Shown: positions 19,823 through 31,900, numbered from the stretch's first letter. The stretch: DNA of 36,523 nt from Gnetum montanum (GCA_015680685.1 MNCI01001832.1:609886-646408); one strand, 5' to 3'. Numbers and translations: made by a program. The notes: a model not told the origin generated them from the letters alone.

Positions 19823-20580
19823 CATCCTCCATCTTCCTATTTTAGCTTGTTGGCTATATGATGTTTATCATTTTTTGTTGATGGCTATTACTAGCCAAGA
19901 CTATGTTGTGGATGATAATTATTTTTTGGACATTTTACCATACAGTGTGGCCATGGCTATGTATGTCATGAACACTTTAAATTTAAATGTTATTTTTAGT
20001 TTTGGCTATTTATTATCCCAGTGTTATAAACATTGTAAATGGCTATGTTCATCTTGGTTATAAAGTTAAATGGATAAATGATGCAATTATAGGCTTAAAC
20101 ATAAATAAGATAAAAGATATGCTTGCCAGTTTTAGGTCATAGTGGATGCAAGTTGTTTAAGTGTTTTGTCACCTTTAGGCTATGGTGGGCCATGCAATGT
20201 TGCAAGTTTTAGATCATGAAAAGCCTTTGATGTGTTTATTTTTGTAGTTTAAGGCCATGGAGGGCCATGTTATGTTGCCAATTGTAGGTCATGGTGGATC
20301 CACATTGAAAACAAACTCATATTCTTTGGTGATTTTTTTTGTTTTGAAGTTTTTATGGGTTTTCTAGTATATATCATGCTAAATAAGGAAAATAAAGAAA
20401 GAACAAGGTCATGATAAATAAAAATGTAAATAAAAGCAAGTCTCTATGCTACATACTAAAAAAGGTTAAAACAAAGTAAAAAAATAAAGTAAATAAAATA
20501 CTCAACAAATAAAAAAGGAAATCTAGGCTAATCAGCTATCAGTGCATGATTACAAAGGTTACAAGGGCATAACATGGAAG
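19823..20580 (+). repeat. Spacer with GGCC motif cluster C
   Basis: Between the antisense gene and the protease lie about five units of the 29-bp-type motif at 20110-20295, for example TGCCAGTTTTAGGTCATAGT, CACCTTTAGGCTATGGTGGG and GTTTAAGGCCATGGAGGGCC. The rest is A-rich (20330-20540) and shows nothing else. Confidence 0.65.
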
Positions 20581-20599
20581 GATTAGGGGCGCACCTCAC

Positions 20600-21330
20600 T
20601 TGTGCAAAATTTTCCTAATCTTTGAAAGATTAGGAAACATGTAAGACCTTCTCTACATAAGTTTGTACTTTCCATCCCCTTCACTAATGATGTTGAATGG
20701 AAGCTCATCTTATAATGCATCCTATTGTCCATCATTGTCACTCTTGGCTTTTTCCTCTCTCTTGGGTTGGACTTCGTAGTTGGGTGTTTTTTTGTTGAAA
20801 CTCCACTTTAGACCCCTACTCTATATCCATGTTGTTGATCACTAGGGGGACTACGTTATCACCATGTATGATGATTTCACCTCCCTCATAAGGAAGGTGA
20901 ATCTCTTGGTGGATGGGTGAGGATATGGCTTGCAATTGAGCCAACCAAGGTCTTCAAAGGATTAGGTTGAACCATGGCATTTCCTTTACTATCAAGAAAT
21001 CAATGATTATGGGGAACTACTCCCTTTCCACAAAATCTAAGGAGATCGATCCCTTAATAGAAACTCATGATCTATTAAAGGACTAAAGACTTGTGATTGT
21101 TGTATGTTGTATCTGCTTTATCAAGCCTTGAGTTCAATGATGGTGCATGGGATAATGTTAGTTGCAGCACCATCATCAACATGCACCCAATGAATCTTAA
21201 ACTACCCCACCTAAATTATGATGATAAGAGAAGCCCTAGTTACTTCACCATTTGGGGGCTAGCCTTGATTTTGCTATTGCAAAACACTAATGACATCAAC
21301 TTATTCTCCCTAGTGAAGAAGGAATGATCA
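20600..21330 (-). pseudogene. Aspartic protease region of the large element
   Basis: The minus strand reads ENKLMSLVFCNSKIKASPQM (about 21300), then VHVDDGAATNIIPCTIIELK at about 21190-21130, in which DDGAATNII corresponds to the D-(S/T/D)-G active-site loop of retroviral-type proteases. It then gives DFLIVKEMPWFNLIL with RPWLAQLQAISSPIHQEI (21005-20905), the conserved NLLLGRPWL-like C-terminal block, and PYEGGEIIIHGDNVVPLV. Stops and frameshifts are present. Coding likeness fades near 20600. RT should follow in one polyprotein but starts only about 10 kb further on. Confidence 0.75.
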
Positions 21331-22029
21331 CTACATGGATGGACTCCTTGTTAGTTGGGATATCCTCACTAACAAGCATGAGAGTCAACATCTTGAATAA
21401 ACTCACGATGTGTAGAAAAATTCATGATTATGTCATACATACTCAAAGATGTGTTCTTTTGCTTAAGGAACTACTTGACCTATTCCATTGCACTGAGGAA
21501 GTTCTTATCATTAGTCATGGGCTTGTTGCCCTAGTTGTGCTTTACTTTCTACATGCACTTCAAAATGTGAACTTCAGCCTTAGGTTGTTGTTATTGGGAT
21601 ATCTCCTCTTTCTTCTACCTTTGGATTTTGGGATCCTCCTGTGGTTTGCTAGTTGAGGTAGGTTGGGCATAGGAGGTCATGGGCATAGACGATATGGGAG
21701 TGGGCTTTGATGGATCCATTTCCTTTCATGCATTAGCTTGTTTATCACCCTTATTGTTAGGCTTTTTCTTATACCTCTTCTTTTGCTTAATTCAGGATTT
21801 TTGGTTATCACTTGTTGATTATGAGGAAGAAGCTATAGCATTGGCCACCATGGGAGATCATTGTATGTTTATAGTGGTTAGTTGGGTTGTGGCTGGTTGG
21901 GGCACCTTGATGACTACAGGTTCCCTGGGAAGGATGAATGGTGGTATTCTCACAACAAAAGGGGTTCTCAAGCTAGTGGAAGATGAAGAGGCCCTCTCAT
22001 TCTAAGGGAGGGAGTACCCTAACCATAAA

Positions 22030-23894
22030 TGGTTCCCTCATGGGCCTTTGATTATCATCAATATTGAATGTCGATATGATGTATGATTGGTATTTAGTGT
22101 TTAATTGTTCCTTATACACATTCATCAACTAATTTTGGGATTGAAAAAGGTTAGATGCATCAAGTATCAACTTGCCTCTATCTATCATCCTTTCTAGGTC
22201 ATCTTTTAGTGTGAGGTAGAAGTTAGTGTCATGACTAGGCAATTGATGATAATGATAGAAGTAGTCAAGCTTGAAATATTTAGGTAGTTTGGGGTCATCC
22301 TTGGCTACTTAAGTGGGATCCTTGGTTATCTCACATGGCCTTTGTATTTTTTATGAGTAGCTTCAAACATCTACTTGTATTGGATCCTTCCACTCTTCAA
22401 CAATTGATCCAAAAGTTTAGATGGCTTCAAAGGTAAACTAGCATATTTTGTGCTATCCTTTTACTCAAGCTAGGCCTAGGTGCAATTAATGTAGTGGCCT
22501 TAGAGGTTGATGGATGGCTTTCATGGTTGTTAGTAGGGATCCTGGGTTGATTGTTTCTTAGCCCCTGGTTAGTGGTTTTGGCTTCCTTGGCTGCTATCAC
22601 TATAGCTACATTGTTTTGTTTACCCTTCTATTTATCCCTCCACATGTGTTGAGTTTTGTATGTCACATAAGTAGGGTCATGGATAACTTTTGCAATGTCC
22701 TCTATGTTTTTAGTTTGGGAGAATGCTTAACTAAGTGATCATAGGTCAAGGTAATACAACTTGGACTTGATAAAGTCATTAACCATCCACTTGAATATAG
22801 CCAAAAGGTGATTTTTAGCTATAGGCACCAGTCTCTTGTTAAGTAGGCCATTCCATTGTTGGATGAACTTGTGCATTAGTTCAAGGGATCTCTAGCTTGA
22901 CCTTCATCAGTTGATCAAGTGTCATGTTGGGCTTCAAGTTATACTTGATGTGGTTGACAAATTGGACTATCAAGTCCTCAAGGAAAGATATAGATCCTCT
23001 AGGTAGGGCATGGTACTAGTTAAGAACTTTTCCTATTAAGAACATAGGAAAAATTCTTATTACAGTGTATGATCATGGTTGTAATAACAAGTACTTGGAG
23101 TAGAAGGCATTAAGGTGAGCAATGGTATCACCTTATTTATTGTACTTATTGAATTGAGGGATAGGGATACTAGGAGAAAACATCAAGGGTGGGACCACGA
23201 GACTAATGGGATCATCTTGGTAAAAGTTCATGATCTTGACACTTTAATATGTAGAGGCTTTAAGCCTATTCAATTCCTTTATTAGGTCTTACATCTTTTG
23301 AGAAGCCTATTCCAAGCCCTGTGATGTCCTTGTTAGTTGTGGGGTCTACACAAATGGTTCTGGCAATTGTTGGGAGGCATGTGGCCTTACTATTGGGTGT
23401 TGCATGGAGGGAAAAGGTTGCATTATAACTATAGTTGACAAGCCAAACAAGGAGAAAGATGCTTATGTTGGTATTTGGGGCAGAAATGGAACAAAGGGGG
23501 TATGTGACTCTTGGGTTTCTTGGGGTCCCATGGTGGCCTCCACATGGGTGGTTAGTGGAGTTTTGGCAGTGATAACCACCATTGATGGCTACACAAATTA
23601 GGACTATGTGGCAAATGACATGGAGAAATGAAATGTTATGGGTTGTGACACCAATTATGTTTGATGCACAATGATGACTAGTGTGGGACCAACCATCATT
23701 GGGTAGGAAGGGGTAGAGGATGTCAACACCTAGCCCATGGAGAAAACAAAGGGGATAGAGAAAGGCAATATGGCCTTGAGGGATGTTTGTTGGAACAACC
23801 CACCTAGGATGTTTTTAGGCTCAGATTTTACCCTAAACTCATCCTTCTCCTCTTCTTGCTTCTCTGAGCTATGCTTTTCATCCTCTTCATCCAT
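22030..23894 (-). pseudogene. gag of the large element
   Basis: Likely start is MDEEDEKHSSEKQEEEKDEF at 23894, an acidic N-terminus. It is followed mostly in one frame by PKNILGGLFQ, VEATMGPQETQESHTPFVPF and VRPHASQQLPEPFVYTPQLT. The retrotransposon gag domain lies at about 23170-22720: DTIAHLNAFYSK, then HALPRGSISFLEDLIVQF at 23012-22959 (the family's LP-GSI-SF-DL---F block). A degraded zinc-knuckle-like block, HYHQLPSHDTNFYLTLKDD with LERMIDRGKLI, is at about 22255-22160; its usual Cys residues are lost. The C-terminal linker towards protease is poorly preserved. In-frame TAG stops are frequent. Confidence 0.78.
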
Positions 23895-24964
23895 CTCAAT
23901 CAATTAAGATAGGATGCAAACATAGGCATACTTGAGGGAAATTTGATCATATGGAATAGGGATGTATTCCTTCCTATCTCGATGTATGAGTTCAAATTCT
24001 CTTTTGGCTTCTACTTCCACACATGGACTCAGCATGATATCCTACATTTTGGCACAAATGTAATTGTAGAGATCCTAATTTATGATAAAAAATTCATGAA
24101 TTCACCTCCTAAGCCTCAAAGACTACCTACACTCAATGATAGCAAGGTCTTTAGGGTTGTATACACTTGTGGCTTGTTGGCTAGACCTGCTGTTAGTGAA
24201 TGTGAAAGGAAAATTGGTCAATTGTTGGAAAGACATGGTTGTGATGTTGAAAAAGGTTTGGGATAGGTTATAAAAGATGGGGAAAATGTAAATTATAGCT
24301 AGTGGAATTTAAAAAATGGCTAAAAGAGGAAAAAATGACTGAAAACAAGCTAGTTACTATAAATAGTAAGTGGGCGGTTAAGGTAGGTACATCCATTTGC
24401 TAAAATGAAAAGCTAGGAATATGGTTATAAACTTCATACATGCTAGGCTCCCTAGCTACACCTACATTGGGTGTAGTAGGGGAAAGGAAGGAAGGGATGA
24501 GATAGGGAGATTTCACACCTTCCTAGCCAATATTGATGAAAAGGAAGGGGGTTTAGAACCAAAGTGGAAACTTGGATTTTCCACTAAAAAGTAATTTTGG
24601 CAGGCTGCCAATTTACATAGTTAGGAAGGAGGATGGGGATTTGGTTTTTGAAACTACCAATGTTAGAAAACTAAGAAAATTTTGGCAGCCAAGGGAAGAT
24701 AGCTTCCATTCCACACCAATGCTAGTTTTGGGCAAATGATTCATAGCAAGTGTTGTAAAAAGCCAAAACCCATGCACCTGTAACTTTCACATTGAGGATT
24801 TTGTTGTGGTGGTGTGAGTGGTAGCATTGGTTATGAACACATTCAAAGGCTTTTTTGTGTAAAAAAATGTAGATTTTAGCTAGGAGAACAATGTTGGTTA
24901 TGGGGAAAACTGATTTTGATGAAGAAATTAGGTGGAGGCCCTCCTTCTAGCACTAGAAAACTAT
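23895..24964 (-). other. Leader between 5' LTR and gag
   Basis: About 1.07 kb. No canonical primer-binding site could be recognised next to the LTR. A plus-strand frame, 23943-24266 (107 codons, including SPPKPQRLPTLNDSKVFRVV), is open but unlike anything I know, and may be chance. Ogre elements often have an extra ORF upstream of gag, but I see no support for one on the sense strand here. Confidence 0.4.
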
Positions 24965-26130
24965 TGCAATTGGAAAATTTGATTATTGGAAAATCAAAAG
25001 TTTAGGTCTAGTAGCCTCAACTTTGAATCCCTAGGGCCTCCCAGAAAATGGAATTTAGGGTACCTTGGATGGTATGGCAAATCATCCAAGGACTTACAAA
25101 ATGCAAAATGAATAATGTAAAAAGAAGAATGCAAATCGAAAACAAAAAGCAAATACAAATTTCACAAAAAACTGAAACTTTAAAACTTTATTGAAAGAAA
25201 AACAAAGAATAATTTAAAGGGATGTGTACAAAAATTACCTATGGAAGAGCAAAAGCATTTTACTTTGAAGGGGGTTCAGAGTCTGTTGAAGCCAATATAA
25301 TTAACTCCACAATCCAAATGTCCTACCACCCTTGATGCTATTGAACCTCCTTTGAGAAGGATGAAGGATCTTGTTGCCAAAGTGCTCTATGTTGGGAGTT
25401 GAGGATCCCAAGAGTACAATGTGGAGACCAAAAACTCACAAATCTCAAGGGGATAATGGATATTACAAGGCCATAGGGAGTTCCAAGCTAAGGAGGGGGG
25501 ANNNNNNNNNNNNNNNNNNNNNNNNNNNNNNNNNNNNNNNNNNNNNNNNNNNNNNNNNNNNNNNNNNNNNNNNNNNNNNNNNNNNNNNNNNNNNNNNNNN
25601 NNNNAAAATTATGGAACCTCAAAATGGTGTTTGGGATTTTTTTATAGGTTTTGGGCCATGATTGGGGCTACAAATGGCTAATAGATTAGCTACAAATTGG
25701 TGAAAATTTATGCCATGTATAGGTGAGATGGATGTCCAATTTGGGGGGTTACTATGTATGGAAAGTGCCAAACCACCATGGCCATTACATTTACTATAAA
25801 TAGTAATGGGGGCACACCATCTATGCTAGCTTTGTTCTTCCACACTAGCCCTTCAACCTTCTACGTTGGCATGCAAGATCCTAGTTGGAGTTGATGCAAC
25901 ATTAAAATCTTGATCATGAAGTTTCTACATTCAGGGCATGCAGTTTCCACATTGAGGGGCTGAAGTTTCCTTGTTGAGGGGAAAGTTACACCCCTATACA
26001 CTAGGCATTATGAATCCTTCAATTCTCCATGCTAAGGTCTATCTTTTCATGCTAGGAATAGGTGACCCACACCCCTCCACATTGGGGGTAGGTGAGATCT
26101 ATCCCACTATAGGTGTTTCTAGTGTACACA
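24965..26130 (-). repeat. Right LTR (5' LTR of the minus-strand element)
   Basis: Counterpart of 5263-6421, with the same start TTGCAATTGGAAAA and end GGTGTTTCTAGTGTACACA. It lacks about 45 bp present in the left copy and contains a run of 103 unknown bases (25502-25604). The U3 side (25800-26130) shows the repeated CACACTAGC, CTACGTTGGC and CACATTGGGG words, as in the left LTR. Confidence 0.83.
25502..25604. other. Assembly gap (103 N)
   Basis: A run of N inside the right LTR. Its length fits closely the spacing expected from the left LTR, so little sequence is probably missing or misplaced. Confidence 0.99.
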
Positions 26131-27301
26131 AGTGTATACCCCCCATACAAACCATAAAATTGTCATTTTTGGCATACCAATAAGCATTTTTGAACCCCCC
26201 TCCTAAGCCCAAATATAGACAATACATGACTTTTTCTATTCGAGGGATGAGGCTTTGATCACTTATGAGGCATTTTTTAGCCCCAAAAGTATGAAATATG
26301 TAAGATTTATTATTGTGGGTTACAACCTTCACATTTACAATGAAGTTTTACATTGGGTTTCATTGGGTGAAGGCTACATGATGAGAAATGGTGACAACAT
26401 GCAAATTTTGGTAGTGTTTTAGATATTTAATATTTTCACTACCGAAAATTCTAGTGTAGGATGCACTAGAGTAAGAGACTTTTGTTATCTATGAAGTGTA
26501 TTTACAATTTAGGCCTCTTATAAGCTAGGTTAAATGACATTTAGAGCTTATATGTTACAAATTTCAATTTACACATTAAATATTGCTAGATTTTGATTGG
26601 AAAAATAGGCAATTATTTCTTTCTTTTAATTCCCATCAATTACATTGCAAATTTGGCTATTAAGGCTTATCATGCAAAATTTGCAAATTTTCCAAATTTT
26701 CCTTTAGGTGTTTTAAGACCTTTATTAAGGAAAACATTTCTAAGGAATAGTCTTAGCATATGAATTGAAAGACATGTGACCCCTATTTGAAGGCATTCTT
26801 TTATTGAAATTAGCATTTGTTATGTGACTAAAAAGTTACAAGGCTTATATTTAAAGATGCACCTCTAATGAATGACTCAAGAAAAATTTTAAATGAACTA
26901 ATTTATGAAATTATTCATGTCTCCATCACAAATTAAAATGTGATTATATAGTCAAGCTTATATTTAATATTAACTCCATTATGATGTCCTCAGATAGATA
27001 CAATGAGATATCACCAATAAGTCATATGAATCGGCCTTGATTTTGGTAGAGTAATGTAGTTATCATTAATCATGATTCTCACCTAAGGTACATCACATTT
27101 ATAAATAAAAATACCTCATGTTCTACTTCTTATTTTCCATTCTAACCATCTCACCTTACTATGTTATTATAAATATTTTCTTTAAACTTGAAATGTTATG
27201 TGGTGAATTGTATCCAATGATTAATGGACACTCTTTCTGACATGTATTTTTATTGATATTAAACTACCATGATGTCTATAGATGTTCTAGTTTGCGATTG
27301 T
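26131..27301. other. AT-rich spacer, nothing recognised
   Basis: Homology to the LTR stops at 26130. The following 1.17 kb has no supported frame, RNA gene or named repeat. Confidence 0.4.
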
Positions 27302-30300
27302 TGTAACACCCTACATGTTCAAATTAATCCTAGCTTAGGAGAAAATCATAAACTGATGCATCATTGTAATTGCAATGCATCTCTCATAGAAGTAGATCAA
27401 ATACCATAAAAAGTCATAAATTACTTTAGAAAAATTTCATCAATAGCCACAAAGTAAGATATAATTACATATCAAACCACTGCATACATATATATATAGA
27501 TATATTTCAAAAGTCTAGACCATACGTAAATATGACATGCTTACTAATATACATTGTACAATTATCAAGTCTAAAATATTATAACACATTAATTAATATG
27601 TCTAATGAGAACCCTATTAATAATTTATGGTTCATGGGCTATCTAGACCAACACCATTAGTAAATATATCCATTTTTCTCATAAAGACATTTAATAGGAA
27701 ATATAAGAACATAAAACCAAGGACTCCATCTTCTTTCTTAGTTTTTTTGGTCTCCTAAGCTTCTAGTTCCATTACCTACATACAAAAGGGATCAGTATAA
27801 GACTAAGTAGAAACCTTTACACATCCCTTATAAATGAGTAGCATAATGTTTGGCTAGAGAATAAGTGTGGATTATGTTCATCTCCTTGCAATAGATTCAG
27901 TATATATATATATATATATATCTCAATCCATAATAAGCATATCCCATTGCATCACATAATTATAACCATATCCAATCATCATCCATACTATCAGTCTCAT
28001 GGCATCACAAGTATATCAAATAGCTATTTTCACTATCATCCAATCATTCCTAGCTCATCAAAATATCAAAGCACATTCATAACATTGCATAGTTGTCACA
28101 AGACATAACCACAGGCCCACATAATCATAGCATCATCTAACCAATCATAGAACATTTCTATAAGCACACATAAAAGGGCTTTATCTCATAGCTAATGTCC
28201 ATGAACATCATTATCAAAGATATGATAATAAACCTCAAATAACCAATGATTTAAGGGATCACTAATCCATAATGCATATCATAAACAAGCATCCCTAACA
28301 ACCTATGCTTCAAGGAAGCATGGATCATAATGCATTATACAACAAGCATATAAAATAATTCCTTAATAATCAATGCCCCAAGGAATCAAGATCTACAATA
28401 ATAAATACAAAAAATAGCCTTTTCCATAGTTGATACATTCACACTTTATGTAAACCATGATATCATTGACATGAGTGCTCATAATACAATTTAGTACTTG
28501 TTGATATTTTATTAGTTTTTCATTACATATTTGACTACTAGTGCTAGTACTTACTACCTCAGCTATATTCTTAAGCCACTAACCTTTTAGAGAATAGATT
28601 CATGCATATCCATATGTCCTAAGATCTCATACTAATCATAGGCCTTGCCTATACTCTCCTACCCTTAGTATGAGGAATCAAATAAAAAGCTTGTTTATGA
28701 ATCATATCAAGGTTAAGATACCTTTTTTGGAAGTTATATAAATTTATATCTTTGGGTGTATCTATGTTTCACTTATTTCATGTTCTAACAACCCATAGTA
28801 AGGGCTAATCTAACTTCTTGAGGATTTCTCATCACAAATTAGTCCACATCCTTAGGTTAGCTATATAAAATATGAATGCAACTCAGCTATAATGCCAAAA
28901 AATATAAGATATTAGCTTCAAGAAAATGATCATAAGAAACTTGCTTCATGCATGATTATTATTAACAACATCATTTTTCATTAAGAAATTAAATGTAATA
29001 TTGTATGACATTGATACTATACATAGAGGAGAATTTATCATGGACAAATATATCGTACAAATCACAAGCCATAGGCATAACATGCCTCAATAAAACCCAC
29101 ATAGATGTAACAATTATACAAATCCTATCTACACATCACTTGGTCCACTAAGAAATAACATCACATATAATCCAAATGTAATTCTCCCAACACTTCTAAA
29201 GTACAATACATGCAAGATATCCATAAGGCTTACTAATATTAGCCTAAGGTCTTAATTTGATTATGTCCAATTATTTTGAACATTACAAGAATTCATACAC
29301 TTACTTGCCCCAACCATGGTTGCTACACAACTCATGTCTATCTCCTCTTCCTTGATTCTTATCATTCATTATCTTATTGCAATATTTCCCTACCTCGTGG
29401 CCTTGGATGTGATCCTACTATGCCTTACTTTGTACTAGAATAAAAATGAAATTCACATATAAAAATCTGCATTGACCTTGTTCCTAACATATCATGGTTT
29501 GCACTTGACTTACTAACCCTATGATCCATCTACGCTAGAAATATAACTTATGTTCATTTGTTTTTCCAAGCATGAGCTTATCACATGAGTAATGCAACCC
29601 ATATTTAATAAACATTTTGGGAAATACCCACATCACCTAGATAGTGTTATATATGCTAAAAGACACTCTTGTTAAAATTAGGTTGTGACCTTGTAATGAC
29701 CTGCTTACTAATTGTCTCCACACAAAAATTAGTAATAATGACATGCATGAATTCAAACCAAGGCACAAAATGTAACTATTACTACATACACTCATAAGAT
29801 CATATCTTAAGCACCTCTAGGGTCAACAATGGTAATCTTGTAGCCCTAAGTATGTCAATTCTTTTAATTGCATTTAAATTTTAAATTCCATACATTATAA
29901 TCATTTTACAGTAACCAAGAATATAACAACATATCTCATACCAAAATTCTTCTCACAAAGTTCTAGATCCATCAAAATTTGAACCAAGAGTTCTAAACTA
30001 TAGCTTTCCCTACAGCACCTCTCCAACATCCTATAAATAATGAAAATAAACTAAAAATTGAGGGAGCACAGAGAAGAAAAATTCGATAAATTAAGATGCA
30101 TACACATGATTAGGAAGGAAAGGATGAATAATAAAGTATGTTTTTATTATATAAAGTAATATAATTACTCTATTTATGATTTTTATTTTATAAGGTTTCT
30201 TATTAATTTCTTCATTCAAAGTAATACTGAGGAATCCACACTTCATAATCCATCCTTGGAACATCCAAATAAAATATTGATTTATTCAACCAACATCATA

Positions 30301-30850
30301 ACTCATCCATAACATCATACATGCACCATAAAAAATTTCAACCAATCATATGACTTTAACATGCACAAAATACTAATCATCTTAATATCATAACATGATC
30401 AACCAAACAACAATATCTCATAATTACATAACATAGTTTGCTACACAACACTAACATCATAATCATAAATTCATAATCATGGAACAAAAATCAAGATCAT
30501 TCTTATTGGATGCTCAACCTTCCCTTACATCCTTCACATCTTGCCAACCATAAACACATAATGCACATCTAGCAAGATTAATTTGCATAATCATGGTAAA
30601 TCATAATCACATGCATCATATTATGAGATATTTAATATATTATTAAAATAACACAACTAAATATACTCCCCCATGAGCTCTTCACATGCATGAACACAAT
30701 GTAATACTATAGGATCATATAGTGAGGGATTATAATTATCTAAGGGGAAAAAGGGTAGAAGCCTATAATGAAAAGGACTACCTTAGGTACCTTTTGTCTA
30801 ACATCAACAAAAATGTATTAGAATTTTACAACACCTAGCATGGCTTGTTA
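27302..30850. repeat. AT-rich block starting TGTAACACCC, possible long LTR
   Basis: TGTAACACCCTACATG at 27302 is typical of the terminus of long LTRs of plant Ty3 chromoviruses (Tekay/Del-like). The next 3.5 kb or so is AT-rich, frame-free and full of CATAATC or CATCAT words, as such LTRs often are. No second copy and no GGTGTTACA end were found, so a solo or broken LTR is only a suggestion. It includes short AT microsatellites. Confidence 0.3.
27901..27920. repeat. (TA)n microsatellite
   Basis: An uninterrupted TA dinucleotide run of about 20 bp, with a similar but interrupted run near 27487-27506. Confidence 0.9.
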
Positions 30851-31900
30851 GTAATGAATAATTATTTATCTTTATCTTTGATACTTTTTTAGAAACATTA
30901 AAAATTTTATAAACTTTCTACCTTGGACATGTGAAAATTATTTCATCTAAATCATATAGCCTTAAAGCGATTAAAAAACCAAGAAAATGGGGAAATTAAA
31001 CTTATTTAGGGAAAAATAAAAATAAAATTAATCTTCATAATCACATCAATGCATCAACATATATGTATTGCACTACATTGATGCATATGCATTAAGGAAT
31101 TAAGGAATACACATATGCATTGATGCATTAATAAAAATAGCCTATATAAATGAATGCTAGAAAAGTTTTCTATCCATTTTTTATTCAATCTAGTAAAGGG
31201 AAGTTCTTATCAAAGATCATTATAAACCTTCCAAACATGATATTTTTGCCATTATAAGCATGACTTTGTTTGTACACCAATATGAATCTAGAACCATGAA
31301 CTAGTCATATGGAGAAAATTTATGAAAATTTAAATTTTTTTTGAATGGTTGAAACTTCAATATAAGGTAAAATATGGCATATATAACATCTTAGGATATT
31401 GAAAATAGGGGGAAACAATTTGTATGATGATGTTTGCATTTAATTTTAATTAAATAAAGTTGTAAGTTATGTTACTATGCTAAGTTATTGAACACCCTAA
31501 TATTACTCAATGGATATATGGATTTAATTTTAGGTGATACCTATGAGGAGGGGTGGAGTAGAAAACTAAGAGGAAGTGTAGAGTAATAAAACTAAGGAAA
31601 AAAACATGAGACTAGGTCAAGAATAGATCATGAACCTAGACAACTAGTGAAATTTAAAGAAAGCAATCATGAATAAGAGGTTGAATTGAATCATGAAATC
31701 AAAAAAGGAATAGAAATCTTCTTAGCCTTAGTTTAATACCCTTTGATGTTTGAAATCATCCTTACCAAGAACTTCTTTTAGAAAATAGGGAGAAACATCT
31801 ATTGAAAGAGGTATTATTCAAAGTAAATTTTGTGTCTTTCTAGGAAAAATACTTGAAGGATTTGAATAGAACTATATAAATGACCCATGCAGGAGAAATA
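30851..31900. other. AT-rich spacer with a small TGATGCAT inverted repeat
   Basis: No gene supported. At 31043-31132, AATGCATCAACATATATG and ACATATGCATTGATGCATT are near reverse complements around a short centre that holds another ATTGATGCATATGCATT, so the stretch could fold. From about 31560 the plus strand becomes A-rich and coding-like, leading into the next remnant. Confidence 0.4.

Larger units (their letters stand above)
5263..26130 (-). mobile_element. Giant Ogre/TAT-like Ty3/gypsy retrotransposon, about 20.9 kb
   Basis: Bounded by two diverged direct repeats of about 1.16 kb (5263-6421 and 24965-26130), both opening TG and ending ACA. Domain order on the minus strand is gag (from 23894), protease (about 21190), RT with YVDD (9703-9714), a gypsy-type RNase H, a second plant-type RNase H (about 8540-8838) and integrase (8517-7150). 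The second RNase H is known from the TAT lineage, which includes Ogre. Ogre elements are also known to be over 20 kb and to have an intron between protease and RT. Here that interval is about 10 kb and holds an antisense gene and a repeat array. Every coding block is broken by stops and frameshifts. No matching target-site duplication is visible (ATCAT left, AGTGT right), and no convincing PBS or polypurine tract. Confidence 0.85.

Noticed and set aside
10600-20600. Interval read as a later nested transposon with its own LTRs or terminal inverted repeats
   Set aside because: No terminal repeats or target duplication were seen at its edges, and the GGCC motif links it to spacer sequence outside the interval (6944-7120). 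The idea is not excluded, only less supported.
20590-20615. GTGAGG on the minus strand as the donor of the protease-RT intron
   Set aside because: The hexamer is acceptable and the phase could fit one frame, but another frame stays protein-like past it, so the donor cannot be fixed.
21097-22005. Plus-strand open frames of 76-110 codons
   Set aside because: They lie opposite the gag-protease coding strand, whose motifs are recognisable; the plus frames show no family features and are best explained as shadows.
23404-24266. Plus-strand frames of 65 and 107 codons over gag and the leader
   Set aside because: The first is antisense to gag. The second (23943-24266) has no recognised homology, start context or conservation evidence, so it is only mentioned under the leader.
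27480-27920. ATATAT runs as promoters or origins
   Set aside because: Simple AT microsatellites in AT-rich DNA without any downstream gene.
31043-31132. TGATGCAT inverted repeat as a miRNA or structured RNA
   Set aside because: Short, AT-rich and imperfect; no arm of the length and pairing expected for a plant miRNA precursor could be defended.
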